A stretch of 64,000 nt of DNA. Origin: JAFNAG01 sp050011535. Lineage in GTDB: Bacteria; Acidobacteriota; UBA6911. The notes under the pieces are model-generated. The model was not told the DNA's origin, made no database searches, and was given only the letters and a program-made list of their open reading frames with translations. Positions 9,314 through 17,621 of the stretch are shown in pieces (positions within the stretch are counted from its first letter, which is position 1; each line of letters begins with the position of its first letter). The DNA lies in NCBI GenBank assembly GCA_050011535.1, contig JBEKIX010000005.1, forward strand, positions 15,931 to 79,930, given 5' to 3'. Made by a program: the position numbers and the translations under genes.

Positions 9314-10089
9314 CACGTAAATCTATTTGGCTGGTCGCGATCTTGGCAATGTTTTGCTTTGGATCAATATCGGGGTACGCGCAAGAGGTGAAACTGGGAG
9401 ACACGGTCACAAGGCTCGTAAAGGTCGAATATGTAAACCCGGAGGATCTTGCCAAAGTTTTACAGCCGTTTGCTTCGTCAGGACATGCGATCGTGATTGC
9501 CAGTAGGGTCCTGAAGACGTTGACCCTTTCGGGAAACGCTGATGTCGTTGATGCCATGGAACAGATCGTGCGGCAGCTTGATGAAGAGCCTCCTGCGCCC
9601 AAGGCGCCTCGGGACATTGAGACCATTGCCTACCTGCTAGTGGCCTCCGACGCGGCGGGTCCTGACCAGAGCATGCCTGCGCAGCTCGAGCCTGTTCTGA
9701 AACAGCTCCGTTCGACGTTTAGTTACAAGTCTTACAAGCTGCTGGACACGATTGTCCTTCGCAGTCGCGAGAGGGAGAGTGCGTCGACCTCTGGGGTCGT
9801 TTCTTTACTTGGCGAGTCGACCAAGGGTGTGTCGTACGGCTTCGCATATAGCACCGCTGGTCTGGAAGAGACAGGCGACACCATCCGTTTTGACAAGTTG
9901 TCCTTGAACTTGAATTTTCCGGCCGAGACCATAAATTCCGACGGAAAACCGCTTCCCTATAATGACAGAAGAGGATTCAGTACTTCGCTTGACCTCCGCA
10001 TGGGCCAGATGGCCGTCGTGGGAAAGTCGAATTTTGAGGTAGGCAACAACGCTCTGATCACCGTCATCACCGCCAAAATCGTCAATTGA
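9310..10089 (+). CDS. Exported protein with a secretin-N-like domain
   Basis: The 259-residue protein has a clear signal peptide (cleavage near GYAQ, residue 25). A secretin/NolW-type N-domain follows at about 30-95 (VKVEYVNPEDLAKVLQPF ... LTLSGNADVVDAMEQIVRQL). Residues 100-259 form an unrecognised, beta-rich region. It lacks a secretin pore domain, so it is not a secretin itself. Its start overlaps the anti-sigma stop (ATGA), tying it to the sigma/anti-sigma pair. It may sense or report on an envelope complex; that role is inferred from context only. Confidence 0.7.
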   Translation: MTRKSIWLVAILAMFCFGSISGYAQEVKLGDTVTRLVKVEYVNPEDLAKVLQPFASSGHAIVIASRVLKTLTLSGNADVVDAMEQIVRQLDEEPPAPKAPRDIETIAYLLVASDAAGPDQSMPAQLEPVLKQLRSTFSYKSYKLLDTIVLRSRERESASTSGVVSLLGESTKGVSYGFAYSTAGLEETGDTIRFDKLSLNLNFPAETINSDGKPLPYNDRRGFSTSLDLRMGQMAVVGKSNFEVGNNALITVITAKIVN

Positions 10090-10100
10090 CCTCTTGCTGC

Positions 10101-10382
10101 TGTGCCGCGCCTTCGGCGCTCCTTTCAGAGGCACGCGCAATTCCCGGCCTGACGGCCGGGCCTATTTATTGCCGGCCCTTCGGGCCTCATCGTGAATTGA
10201 ATCAGATGGGCGCTATCGCAATGTCGTCTTCCGGAAGCTCGGCCAATCCGAATGCTTCGCGGCATACGCTGATGGCCGCAAGCCCAGGCGCGAAGCGCCG
10301 GCAATGAATAGCCCCGCGCGTGAGCGCGGGGTTAGGGAGATTTTTGCGACGAGGCCCAAAGGGCCGGCACAATATTTTCGCC
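10101..10382. repeat. Cluster of four covarying stem-loop repeats (D, A forward; B, C inverted)
   Basis: This is the gene-free gap 10090-10446. Element A (10143-10190, plus) has a CCCGGCC/TGAC/GGCCGGG stem, the linker CTATTTATTGCCGG and a GGCCC-TTC-GGGCC stem. Element B (10288-10335, minus) has the same plan with different but still paired stems (CCCCGCGC/GCGCGGGG and GGCGC/GCGCC), loop TCAC and linker CTATTCATTGCCGG. Elements C (10347-10382, minus) and D (about 10101-10131, plus) keep only the second half (TGCCG plus a GC stem). Compensatory stem changes around a conserved linker indicate selection on structure. The repeats lie between two convergent genes. No coding frame is supported. Confidence 0.8.
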
Positions 10383-10446
10383 TACGTCTAGGCCCGCAAT
10401 GACCGTAGAAGGTGCAGGGCAACCCACCGCACCCCAAAGGCTCTGC

Positions 10447-11469
10447 TCATTTTCGAATCAAGCGGAGGGCCCAGCGGATGGCGGCGATCATGCTGTCGGG
10501 GCGCGCGCAGCCTTGTTCGGCGATGTCATAAGCCGTGCCATGATCCACGGAAGTGCGGACAAACGGCAGGCCCAGCGTGACATTCACGGCTTCCCCAAAA
10601 GCGAGCAGTTTGATCGGCGCCAATCCCTGGTCGTGATAGAGCGCCAGCACGGCATCAAAATCGCCCTGCGCCGCGCGATAGAAGAGCGTGTCGGCGGGCA
10701 CCGGGCCTTCAATCGTGACCTCGCGGAAACGAGCGCGCGCCCAGGCAAGAGCCGGCTCGATCTGCTCGATCTCTTCGCGGCCCAGCAGGCCGGCCTCGCC
10801 CGCGTGCGGGTTCAATCCGGCTACGGCAATCTTGCGGCACGGCAGCCCTAACCGAGGAAACTCCTCGATGATCGTCGCCAGCTTCTCCTGGATGAGTTCC
10901 GGAGTAATGCGTTCGATAGCCGCGCGCAACGGAAGGTGAATGGTCGCCAGCACCACCTTGAGCCGGTCGCACAGAAACGCCATCGCAAAGCGCGACGCGC
11001 CCGAGAGGTGCGCCAGATACTCCGTGTGCCCCGGGAAAGCATATCCGGCTTCATGGAAGAACTTCTTGTTCAGCGGCGCCGTCACCATGGCATCCAGACA
11101 TCTGCTCAGACAGGCACGCGCGCATGCCTCGATATTTCTCGCGGCAGCCTCGCCGCTTGCCCGCGAACCGCGGCCAACAATAATCTGCTCCCGCTGCGCG
11201 GGAACATCGACGAACGCACGTTCAGGCAGAGCCGGCGATGAATGCAAACTCTCCAAAGATATCGGATCGAAGTCGAAAGAAATTCCCAGGCGCGCCGCGC
11301 GGGAGCGCAGAATCTCCGCATCGCCGAAGAGCACGAGGCGGCAACGCTCCCGCAGTTCGGGGTCCAGCGCCGCTTGCAGAGAGACTTCCGGACCTATGCC
11401 TGCAGGATCTCCGGTGGTGATGCCCAGCCTCGGGGATGCAAATTGGTAGGATTCAGCGTGCAGTGTCAT
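10447..11469 (-). CDS. pdxA: 4-hydroxythreonine-4-phosphate dehydrogenase
   Basis: NAD-dependent enzyme of DXP-dependent vitamin B6 (PLP) synthesis. The protein starts with the family's GITTGDPAGIGPEV motif near residue 18 (substrate/NAD region). It retains GHTEYLAHLSG with its metal-ligand His (about 140), NPHAGEAGLLG (about 220) and the C-terminal LYHDQGLAPIKLL (about 275). Length (about 340) is normal. The ATG at 11469 is preceded by GGAGG at very short spacing; a TTG at 11478 is the alternative. It stands alone, convergent with the sigma operon. Confidence 0.95.
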   Translation of the reverse strand: MTLHAESYQFASPRLGITTGDPAGIGPEVSLQAALDPELRERCRLVLFGDAEILRSRAARLGISFDFDPISLESLHSSPALPERAFVDVPAQREQIIVGRGSRASGEAAARNIEACARACLSRCLDAMVTAPLNKKFFHEAGYAFPGHTEYLAHLSGASRFAMAFLCDRLKVVLATIHLPLRAAIERITPELIQEKLATIIEEFPRLGLPCRKIAVAGLNPHAGEAGLLGREEIEQIEPALAWARARFREVTIEGPVPADTLFYRAAQGDFDAVLALYHDQGLAPIKLLAFGEAVNVTLGLPFVRTSVDHGTAYDIAEQGCARPDSMIAAIRWALRLIRK

Positions 11470-11482
11470 TCCCTCCAAAGAA

Positions 11483-11554
11483 AAAGGGACATGCCAATTT
11501 CCCGGCCGAACTGTCCCTCTGCGTAAGTCGGCGGAAAATCAGAAATGTCCCTTT
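11483..11554. repeat. Imperfect palindrome between the Sm-like gene and pdxA
   Basis: The outer arms AAAGGGACAT (11483-11492) and ATGTCCCTTT (11545-11554) are exact complements. Inside, TTTCC...GGCCGA pairs imperfectly with TCGG..GGAAA (about 11498-11536). It lies 17 bases past the stop of the Sm-like gene (minus strand). The layout resembles REP/REPIN-type elements. No transposase is encoded nearby. Confidence 0.7.
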
Positions 11555-11571
11555 CCTTTCCGATGTCCTTG

Positions 11572-11910
11572 CTATTCCAAGTCTACGTCATCGGGCTCCT
11601 GATCGGGTTCCTGATCTTCATTCTGCTTGTACATGTACTTGATCACATGTTTGAGAATCAAGAGATTGGGCCCGTCCTGTCTGTGTACCTTGATGCAGCT
11701 GCGATCGTACCACTCGATAACCCCGCGAATCTCCTCGCCGTCAAGCAGCTTCACGACCATTGGAGTCTTGGCCGCCATCTGCTTGATGTAATAATAATTC
11801 TCAGCATTAGTCAGTTCCGGCGGCACCCGCTTGCGCGGCGCGGCGCCGTATCGCGGCATCTGGTCCTTGATTTCAGATAGGCTTGGGCGGATCAATTTAC
11901 GATTGACCAT
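11572..11910 (-). CDS. Sm/Hfq-like RNA-binding protein
   Basis: About 112 residues from the ATG at 11910, which follows a strong GGGAGGAAG site (an ATG 27 bases upstream overlaps that site). An Sm fold is visible: Sm1 TPMVVKLLDGEEIRGVIEWY (about 49-68) and Sm2 LLILKHVIKYMYK (about 81-93), comparable to the Hfq YKHAIS region. Unlike Escherichia coli Hfq there is a basic N-terminal extension of about 38 residues before the Sm core. The acidic tail is short (EDQEPDQEPDD). It probably acts in RNA binding or small-RNA regulation; sequence divergence makes the exact role uncertain. Confidence 0.78.
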   Translation of the reverse strand: MVNRKLIRPSLSEIKDQMPRYGAAPRKRVPPELTNAENYYYIKQMAAKTPMVVKLLDGEEIRGVIEWYDRSCIKVHRQDGPNLLILKHVIKYMYKQNEDQEPDQEPDDVDLE

Positions 11911-12149
11911 AAATGCTTCCTCCCATGGAGGCTTCATAAATCCCTGGCATTATCAAATATATTCCAAAGAAACGCGCCAATTCACAGTTTGGAATCGAAT
12001 GCGATTGGGTTTTTTCGGAAATGCCGAATTGGTAGAATGATAGCGGACGGCCGGACTTTTGACAAGGGGAAATTAATCCGTCGGGCATCGTCATGCATTG
12101 ATAATCCAAGACTTAGGTCAAGCCCAGCCATGCGGGAACAGGAGGATAC

Positions 12150-12587
12150 ATGTTTCATATCGTGAGATTTTCCCCGCGCCTGATCTTAAGCGCGTTGGTC
12201 ATTACCGGCATCGGAATTGCCCAGGAGCTTCCCAAGAAGCCGCCGGTACTCATTCGGGACACCGACGTAGCAGAGGGAAAAACGGATGCCGAGACCGCCA
12301 AGAAAAAAGAGTACAGTCCTGTCAAGGCGCAAGCGGACTTAAAGGTCGGCGACTACTACTACAAGCAGGGGAATTATGCAGCGGCTATCAGTCGCTACCA
12401 GGAAGCCATCGAGTATCAACCAAGCCTGGTCGAGGCTTTCGAAGGACTTGGCCGAACCTACGAAAAAAAGGGAGATAAAGAAAAAGCCCTCGCTGTCTAC
12501 AAGAGTTTCCTGAAAAACTTTCCGGACTCTCCAAAAGCGCAGGAGTTCCAGACCCTGTGCGCCAAACTCGAAAAAAAGAAGCAATGA
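12150..12587 (+). CDS. Small exported TPR protein
   Basis: The 145-residue protein has an N-terminal signal or anchor segment (about 5-25) and two tetratricopeptide repeats (about 68-135; NYAAAISRYQEAIEYQPSLV and the following KGDKEKALAVYKSFLKNFPD). The ATG at 12150 follows GGAGG. TPRs mediate protein-protein contacts, here presumably in the periplasm. It is the last plus-strand gene before the convergent holB. Nothing shows a specific partner. Confidence 0.75.
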   Translation: MFHIVRFSPRLILSALVITGIGIAQELPKKPPVLIRDTDVAEGKTDAETAKKKEYSPVKAQADLKVGDYYYKQGNYAAAISRYQEAIEYQPSLVEAFEGLGRTYEKKGDKEKALAVYKSFLKNFPDSPKAQEFQTLCAKLEKKKQ

Positions 12588-12613
12588 GTCCTGAGCGCTG
12601 CGCGCTCAGGACT
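12587..12613. terminator. Hairpin shared by convergent genes (TPR protein / holB)
   Basis: Perfect 12-bp arms (12587-12598 and 12602-12613) surround a TGC loop, spanning the stop codons of both convergent genes. There is no T-run on either side, so termination would rely on the hairpin or other factors. Confidence 0.6.
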
Positions 12614-13589
12614 GTTGGAGGAGCAGCGCCTCGAGAGCGATCTGGCGGTTGAGGTTGAGCGGCAGCGTCGCACGAAGGTCCTTGATGGATTCAATAGCAG
12701 CCACCACTCGTTGATGCGATGCAGCCCGCGCAAGGTCCTTCAGCTCGGCGGCGATATCGACCTGACGCATTCGCTCCGGAGCAATTTGCGCATAGTAAAC
12801 ATCCTGCAGCAGAGTGGCCGCAATCTCCAGCCAAGGCGGAAATGATTCTTTGTCTTTGGAGATTCCGGCTGCCAGCGCGCTGCCTTGGGCAAAGCTTTCC
12901 CTGCGCAGAAGCAGTGAGATGAAGCGGAGCGCCTGGCGGCGCAGTTCCCGGTTTTCCGCAACGTCGAGCGCCAATGCCGTGCCCAGGCTGCCGTTGCTCA
13001 GCACGGCGGCCAGCCGGGCATCTTCCCGCGTGCGCGCCGCTTGCTGCACAAGATATTCCTCAATCAGGTTTTCGGGGATGGGCCCGAACTGCAGCAGGCG
13101 GGCGCGTGAGCGAATCGTTCCGAGGAGCGAGTACGGCTTGGCCGTCACCAGGATGAGGAAGGACTGGCTGGCCGGTTCTTCCAGAGTTTTCAGAAGGCAG
13201 TTCGCGCCTTCCTGGCGCATCTGATCGGCGCCGTTGAGAATTGCAAAACGGTAGCGCCCTTCGAAGGGCTGGAATGCGATCTCTTCAATCAAAGCGCGCA
13301 CCTGATCGATTTTGATGAAGGCGCCGTCCGGCTCGATCATCCGGACGTCCGGGTGTGTGCCGGCTCGGATCTTGCGGCAACTGCCGCATGAGCCACAGGC
13401 CGTGCCATCGCGCGGGCGCAGACAGTTCAGGTCTTGCGCCAAAAGGAGAGCGAGCGTCTTCTTTCCCACCCCTTGCGGGCCGGCGAAGATCAGCGCGTGA
13501 GGGAGGCGTTCCCGGTCGATTGCGCGCCGGAGGACTTCCAGAACGGGCCGGTTGCCCACGAAGGAATCGAAGCTCACGACAGATGTCAT
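12606..13589 (-). CDS. holB: DNA polymerase III delta' subunit
   Basis: Clamp-loader subunit that helps place the beta sliding clamp on DNA. The start was set at the ATG at 13589, giving 327 residues. Longer in-frame starts would run through the upstream tmk gene in another frame and give unconserved sequence. The N-terminus GNRPVLEVLRRAI leads to the P-loop GPQGVGKKT (about 38). A zinc motif follows with three Cys visible (CGSCGSCRKI, about 69-79) plus one upstream. The AAA+ sensor region ILNGADQMRQEGANCLLKTL is near 120-140. It lies 34 bases downstream of tmk, the usual tmk-holB pairing. Confidence 0.93.
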   Translation of the reverse strand: MTSVVSFDSFVGNRPVLEVLRRAIDRERLPHALIFAGPQGVGKKTLALLLAQDLNCLRPRDGTACGSCGSCRKIRAGTHPDVRMIEPDGAFIKIDQVRALIEEIAFQPFEGRYRFAILNGADQMRQEGANCLLKTLEEPASQSFLILVTAKPYSLLGTIRSRARLLQFGPIPENLIEEYLVQQAARTREDARLAAVLSNGSLGTALALDVAENRELRRQALRFISLLLRRESFAQGSALAAGISKDKESFPPWLEIAATLLQDVYYAQIAPERMRQVDIAAELKDLARAASHQRVVAAIESIKDLRATLPLNLNRQIALEALLLQQS

Positions 13590-13623
13590 CAGAATAATCT
13601 CGATGAACGCAGGCGCGCGGCCG

Positions 13624-14280
13624 TCATCGCACTGACTCTCTTCCATTCCTGGAGCCGAACCAGGATTCGAGAAGCGGTTCGATGCGGGCGAACACCTCAT
13701 CCGGGGTTCCCGCCGCATCGATGATGCAGATGCGGCCCTTGGACGACTCCGCCAGCGCCAGATACGCGGCGCGCACGTCCCGGTGAAAGGAAAGGTCCTC
13801 GTCTTCAAATCGCCCTTCCGCGCCGGAGGATCCGTCGGACTGGTTGCGCGATCGGGCGCGCGCGAGTCCGATCTCCGGATCCAGATCAAGCAAAATGGTC
13901 TTGTCGGGTTCAGGGATTGCGAGCAGCTGCGCCAGGCTCAGGACGGTCGCCGGGGGAATGCGCCGAGCGGCGCCCTGGTATGCGCGCGTGGCATCGTGGT
14001 ATCGGTCCGATAGCACGGTGACGCCCTGCCGCAAGGCAGGCTCAATCAGCTCGTGCAAGTGCTGATAGCGGTCCGCGAGATAGAGCAAAAGCTCGCTCAC
14101 GGGCTCGCGCACCGGACCTGCGGAATCAAGCAGGACTTGGCGCACGGCATTGCCGAAAGCGGTCCCTCCGGGCTCGCGCGTGCGCAGGCACAAAATGTTT
14201 TTGCGCTTGAGGTAGGCTTCGACGCGGCCGATCTGGATGCTCTTGCCGGACCCTTCAATCCCCTCGAACGTGATAAACAT
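13624..14280 (-). CDS. tmk: Thymidylate kinase
   Basis: Phosphorylates dTMP to dTDP for DNA synthesis. It has the P-loop FEGIEGSGKS at residues 4-13, the LRTREPGGT motif near 33-41, and the DRYHDATRAYQG catalytic/LID-preceding motif near 95. The 218-residue length is normal. It forms an operon with holB and is divergent from the YggS-family gene, sharing a gap of about 130 bases that should hold both promoters. Confidence 0.96.
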   Translation of the reverse strand: MFITFEGIEGSGKSIQIGRVEAYLKRKNILCLRTREPGGTAFGNAVRQVLLDSAGPVREPVSELLLYLADRYQHLHELIEPALRQGVTVLSDRYHDATRAYQGAARRIPPATVLSLAQLLAIPEPDKTILLDLDPEIGLARARSRNQSDGSSGAEGRFEDEDLSFHRDVRAAYLALAESSKGRICIIDAAGTPDEVFARIEPLLESWFGSRNGRESVR

Positions 14281-14411
14281 GTCGCGCCCTTGCCTGCGAT
14301 GGGAAATACAAATAGAATTCGCTCGGCATCGCGGTGCAGCACGCAGAGTAGCAAAACATCGGGTTGGGAAACAACTCTGAATCCTTGCGGCCGCGATCGA
14401 AATGGCAGCCT

Positions 14412-15113
14412 ATGGGCGGGATTGCGGACAATATACAGCTTATTCGGGACCGGATAGCGGCGGCCGCCCTGGCTTGCGGCCGGCAGCCGCAAGAGATCAC
14501 GCTGGTAGCGGTCAGCAAGAATTTTCCGGCGGAGTGCATCCATGAGGCCATTGCCGCGGGGCAATTTCACTTCGGCGAAAATCGCGTGCAAGAGGCGGAA
14601 TCCAAGATCCCCGGTTTCCGCGCGACGCCGGATCTGCATTGGCACATGATCGGGCACCTGCAGTCCAACAAGGCGCAGCGCGCCGCCGAGCTTTTCGACG
14701 TGATCCACTCGGTGGATTCGGTCAAGCTGGCCCGAAGGCTGAGCCAGGCCTCGGTTTCCCTGGGGAAGATCATCCCGATTCTGATCCAGGTGGATCTGGG
14801 ACACGAAGAGACCAAGTTCGGCGCTGAGAGTCGCGAGGTCGCCGACATTACGAATGCTATTCTGAATCTCCAGGGGCTGCGCCTGGACGGGCTCATGACC
14901 ATACCTCCATATTTCGAGGAGCCGGACCACGCGCGGCCTTATTTCGCCGCCTTGCGGGAACTGAGCCTTTCGCTTGCCAGGGAAATGCCGGGCTGTCTCG
15001 GGCGCGGGGATCTTTCCATGGGGATGAGCCATGACTTCGAGGCCGCCATCCAGGAAGGCGCGACTATTGTTCGCATCGGCACCGCCATTTTCGGAGAGCG
15101 CTCCCGTGGATAG
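14412..15113 (+). CDS. YggS/PROSC-family PLP-binding protein
   Basis: Single-domain alanine-racemase-fold protein that binds pyridoxal phosphate and is linked to PLP homeostasis. The PLP lysine lies in LVAVSKNFP (about residue 36). The family motifs FGENRVQEAESKI (about 57-69), WHMIGHLQSNKAQ (about 80-92) and LSMGMSHDFEAAIQEGATIV near the C-terminus are all present. The ATG at 14412 gives a family-like N-terminus (GGIADNIQLIRDRI); a TTG at 14364 is possible. It overlaps the DUF167 gene, a common pairing. Confidence 0.93.
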   Translation: MGGIADNIQLIRDRIAAAALACGRQPQEITLVAVSKNFPAECIHEAIAAGQFHFGENRVQEAESKIPGFRATPDLHWHMIGHLQSNKAQRAAELFDVIHSVDSVKLARRLSQASVSLGKIIPILIQVDLGHEETKFGAESREVADITNAILNLQGLRLDGLMTIPPYFEEPDHARPYFAALRELSLSLAREMPGCLGRGDLSMGMSHDFEAAIQEGATIVRIGTAIFGERSRG

Positions 15114-15402
15114 CGGCGGCTGCCGGATCAGGGAAACGGCTGAGGGCCTGGAAGTGCCTCTGCACGTCCAGCCGCGAGCACGCCGCACCGAGCTCGTCGG
15201 AATTCACAACGGCGCGTTGAAACTGAAGATCTCAGCCCCTCCGGTGGACGACGCCGCGAACCGTGCCGTGGTGGAGTTCTTTTCCAAACTGATGGGGATC
15301 CCCAGATCCCGAATCCGGATTATTGCCGGCCTGAAATCGAGGGACAAAGTCCTGCGCATCTCCGGCGCATCTCTCCTCAATCTCCAGGCACTCCTCCCAT
15401 AA
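15106..15402 (+). CDS. DUF167 (YggU) family protein
   Basis: Small protein of 98 residues, starting at the GTG at 15106, which overlaps the upstream gene by 8 bases and is preceded by GGAGAG at good spacing. The family core is visible as LHVQPRARRTELVGIHNGAL, LKISAPPVDDAANRAVVEF and IIAGLKSRDKVLRI. The molecular function of the family is not established. The gap after it (15403-15612) shows nothing recognisable. Confidence 0.88.
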   Translation: MDSGGCRIRETAEGLEVPLHVQPRARRTELVGIHNGALKLKISAPPVDDAANRAVVEFFSKLMGIPRSRIRIIAGLKSRDKVLRISGASLLNLQALLP

Positions 15403-15612
15403 ACTTCGGGGTGTGCAACCCAAGAGCGCTGATGCCGGAGGCTTGTGAATTACCTGTGAAAATGGTTTTCAATTCACCTTGTTATCCATAGCAATGAAAC
15501 AACTTGCGTGGATCTTTATGAACGTGGGGGTTTTGTGCATAACTTCGAGTGCATGCCGCGCGGGCCATCCAAGGTAAACAGATACACCGGAGGATCGCGG
15601 GCAAATTCACTC

Positions 15613-15882
15613 TCAGATCTCGACCAGATGCAGGTGGCCTTGGCGGCGATGTTCCTTGAGTACGCGTTGCGCTTCCAGAGCCAGAGCGGCGGGGACAAAG
15701 ATGCGGATTTCAGTCAGTCCTTCGCCGGATACGGGATAGAGCTGCTGCGGATGTTCAGATGAATAATGGCAGGGAATACCGTAGCTTTCCAACAGGCTCT
15801 TGATTACGGACGCCTCGCTCGACTTCCCGGTGGTCGTGACCACCACGGGGGCCTCGCTGTTGCTACCCATTTCGCCGCCCAT
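15613..15882 (-). CDS. DUF2007 family small protein
   Basis: 89 residues with the ferredoxin-like DUF2007 pattern: VVVTTTGKSSEASVIKSLLE, then the YGIPCHYSSEH turn, and EIRIFVPAALALEAQRVLKE near the C-terminus. An internal ATG five codons in is an alternative start. Proteins of this family are proposed to sit in signalling or proteostasis contexts without a proven role. It lies 32 bases downstream of the outer-membrane protein and may be the last gene of the heat-shock transcript. Confidence 0.75.
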   Translation of the reverse strand: MGGEMGSNSEAPVVVTTTGKSSEASVIKSLLESYGIPCHYSSEHPQQLYPVSGEGLTEIRIFVPAALALEAQRVLKEHRRQGHLHLVEI

Positions 15883-15914
15883 TCGACCCTACTTCTTGAA
15901 AGGGTCCTCGAATC

Positions 15915-16796
15915 TCACCTGGAATCCGGCGGCATGGTCTTTTTTGGCGCCCCCTGTGGAATTGTTTTTGGCCCTTTCTTTCGCTGAAAAGCCTGGAATT
16001 CATAGGTTACCCCTATCTTCAGCCCCGAGCCAGGACTGAAGTGCTTGAGGCCGGCGAGGCCGGCGACATCCCAGCGCAGTCCTGCCGCATGCACACGCGC
16101 GCCCAGGAGAGCCTGAGAAAGACTCTCGTTGCCGACGCGCGGCGGTCCCTGGCGCCCGTTCACCTCTCCGACCAGTTCCAGCTTGTTTCTCACCGGAAGA
16201 ACGAATGCGGCGCCGTAGGTGAGCAAATCGGCCTGCGTATTGGGAATGATAGAGGATCCGAGAATCGCCATGCCGATGTTTCCAATCACCTCTGCCTTGC
16301 CGAAGTGCTTGGCGACGAGGGTGCGCGCATAAAACTCCGTCTCGTCGGCGCCCAGCCCGCTTTCATTTGTGGCATTCGGGAGCTGAACGGCAAACTTGAA
16401 TGAAATCGCCGGACGCTTCGCGCTTTCACCCGCGAGCTTCAGTTTCGTGCCCAGAATAATGTCGCCGAAATCGCTGGTGGAATTGCCGGCGAACGTGGGG
16501 GGGATGACTGGAGTCGTCCGGTTCGCCACAGTCAAAAAGTCGCGAAAAACGCCCGAGATTTGGAATTCCGCGTATTCCCCGACGCCGACGCGCACGGAGG
16601 TTACACCGAGCCGCATCAGGTCCCCTTCAAGACCCGACAACGTGTAAAGTTGCCGGTGGTAAAATTCGACCCCGAAGTCGGCGTGGACGATGCCTAAGGA
16701 CAGCAGTTCGGGATTCTCGGTGACAAGCGGACGATCTTGCCCGAAGGCAGGAGCAGCTACTAACACTAGAGCCAGGAGTGCCACCTTTGTACGCAC
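15915..16796 (-). CDS. Predicted outer-membrane beta-barrel protein
   Basis: The GTG at 16796 follows GAGGAGGG and opens a signal peptide (KVALLALVLVAAPAFGQ), so this start is preferred over longer ones. The mature part (about 270 residues) is built of alternating hydrophobic/polar strands separated by glycine/asparagine turns. These resemble acidobacterial and proteobacterial transporter-like barrels. A basic tail after the last strand (FQRKKGPKTIPQGAPKKT) is unusual for a barrel. It lies 78 bases downstream of rsmE. Cargo unknown. Confidence 0.65.
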   Translation of the reverse strand: MRTKVALLALVLVAAPAFGQDRPLVTENPELLSLGIVHADFGVEFYHRQLYTLSGLEGDLMRLGVTSVRVGVGEYAEFQISGVFRDFLTVANRTTPVIPPTFAGNSTSDFGDIILGTKLKLAGESAKRPAISFKFAVQLPNATNESGLGADETEFYARTLVAKHFGKAEVIGNIGMAILGSSIIPNTQADLLTYGAAFVLPVRNKLELVGEVNGRQGPPRVGNESLSQALLGARVHAAGLRWDVAGLAGLKHFSPGSGLKIGVTYEFQAFQRKKGPKTIPQGAPKKTMPPDSR

Positions 16797-16874
16797 TTGC
16801 CCTCCTCTATCGAAGACCTGCAAGAATGACTCCCCGACAGTGCCATTCATGCCGGCTAAAGGTCTGATGATACC

Positions 16875-17618
16875 CTATCGCCGCGGGTTATCCAGGAGGA
16901 ACTGGAGAATCGCAGAGGCTGCAAGAGCCGCAGTTTCGGCTCGCAGAACTCTCGGTCCGATGCTGACGATTCGGAAACCGGCTTCTCCGGCTGCACGGGT
17001 TTCCGTTTCTTCCCATCCGCCCTCAGGACCTACACAAAGCAGAACCTTTTTTGGTGTGAAGTCCGCCGCGTTCAGGCGCTCGTTCGCCCTTTCGTGAAGC
17101 ATGAATCGGGCATACCCTGCATGCTCAGTTGATGTCAAGAGTGCATCAAACGCCAACGGTGGCCGGATCTTCGGAACCGTGAGCCTCCTGCTTTGCCTGG
17201 AAGCTTCCCGGAGAATGCGATCCCAGCGTTCCAGACGGGCTTCGAGCCGCGACGCCGGGATGCGCACGGAACAGAAACGAGTCTCGAGAGGAAGAAATTG
17301 ATCTACTCCCAGCTCGGTTCCCTTTTGCAGCATCCACTCGAACCGGTCCAGCTTTATGAGGGCGGCAGCGAGCACGAATGTAGTGCCGGATTGTGCGGTG
17401 GAATCAAGTCGCGCGAGGGAGGCAATATGGGTCTCTTTGCCCAGGAACTCAACCCGGCCTGAGTAAGCGTGGCCCTCTCCATCGAACACTTCGACCTCAT
17501 CGCCGGCACTGAGACGCAGGACGGCGCGCAGGTGATGGGCCTGCTCGGGTCCGAGGACGGCTGCTCCGTCCAGGATTTGATCTTTCAGGATGAAGAAGCG
17601 CCTTCGGGACATAGGCAC
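16875..17618 (-). CDS. rsmE: 16S rRNA (uracil(1498)-N(3))-methyltransferase
   Basis: SPOUT-class enzyme that methylates U1498 in 16S rRNA. The N-terminal PUA-like domain (about 1-75) begins SRRRFFILKD and includes GPEQAHHLRAVLRLSAGDEV. The C-terminal SAM-binding knot contains LCVGPEGGWEETE (about 195) and RVLRAETAALAA (about 225). Length 247 is standard. The start may be the second Met (17612). It begins 3 bases after dnaJ stops, a widespread dnaJ-rsmE linkage. Confidence 0.93.
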   Translation of the reverse strand: MPMSRRRFFILKDQILDGAAVLGPEQAHHLRAVLRLSAGDEVEVFDGEGHAYSGRVEFLGKETHIASLARLDSTAQSGTTFVLAAALIKLDRFEWMLQKGTELGVDQFLPLETRFCSVRIPASRLEARLERWDRILREASRQSRRLTVPKIRPPLAFDALLTSTEHAGYARFMLHERANERLNAADFTPKKVLLCVGPEGGWEETETRAAGEAGFRIVSIGPRVLRAETAALAASAILQFLLDNPRR

Positions 17619-17621
17619 CGA

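Noticed and set aside
12587..12613. Hairpin after the TPR gene as another mobile repeat
   Set aside because: Short 3-base loop, 12-bp arms and position over both convergent stops fit a simple shared terminator.
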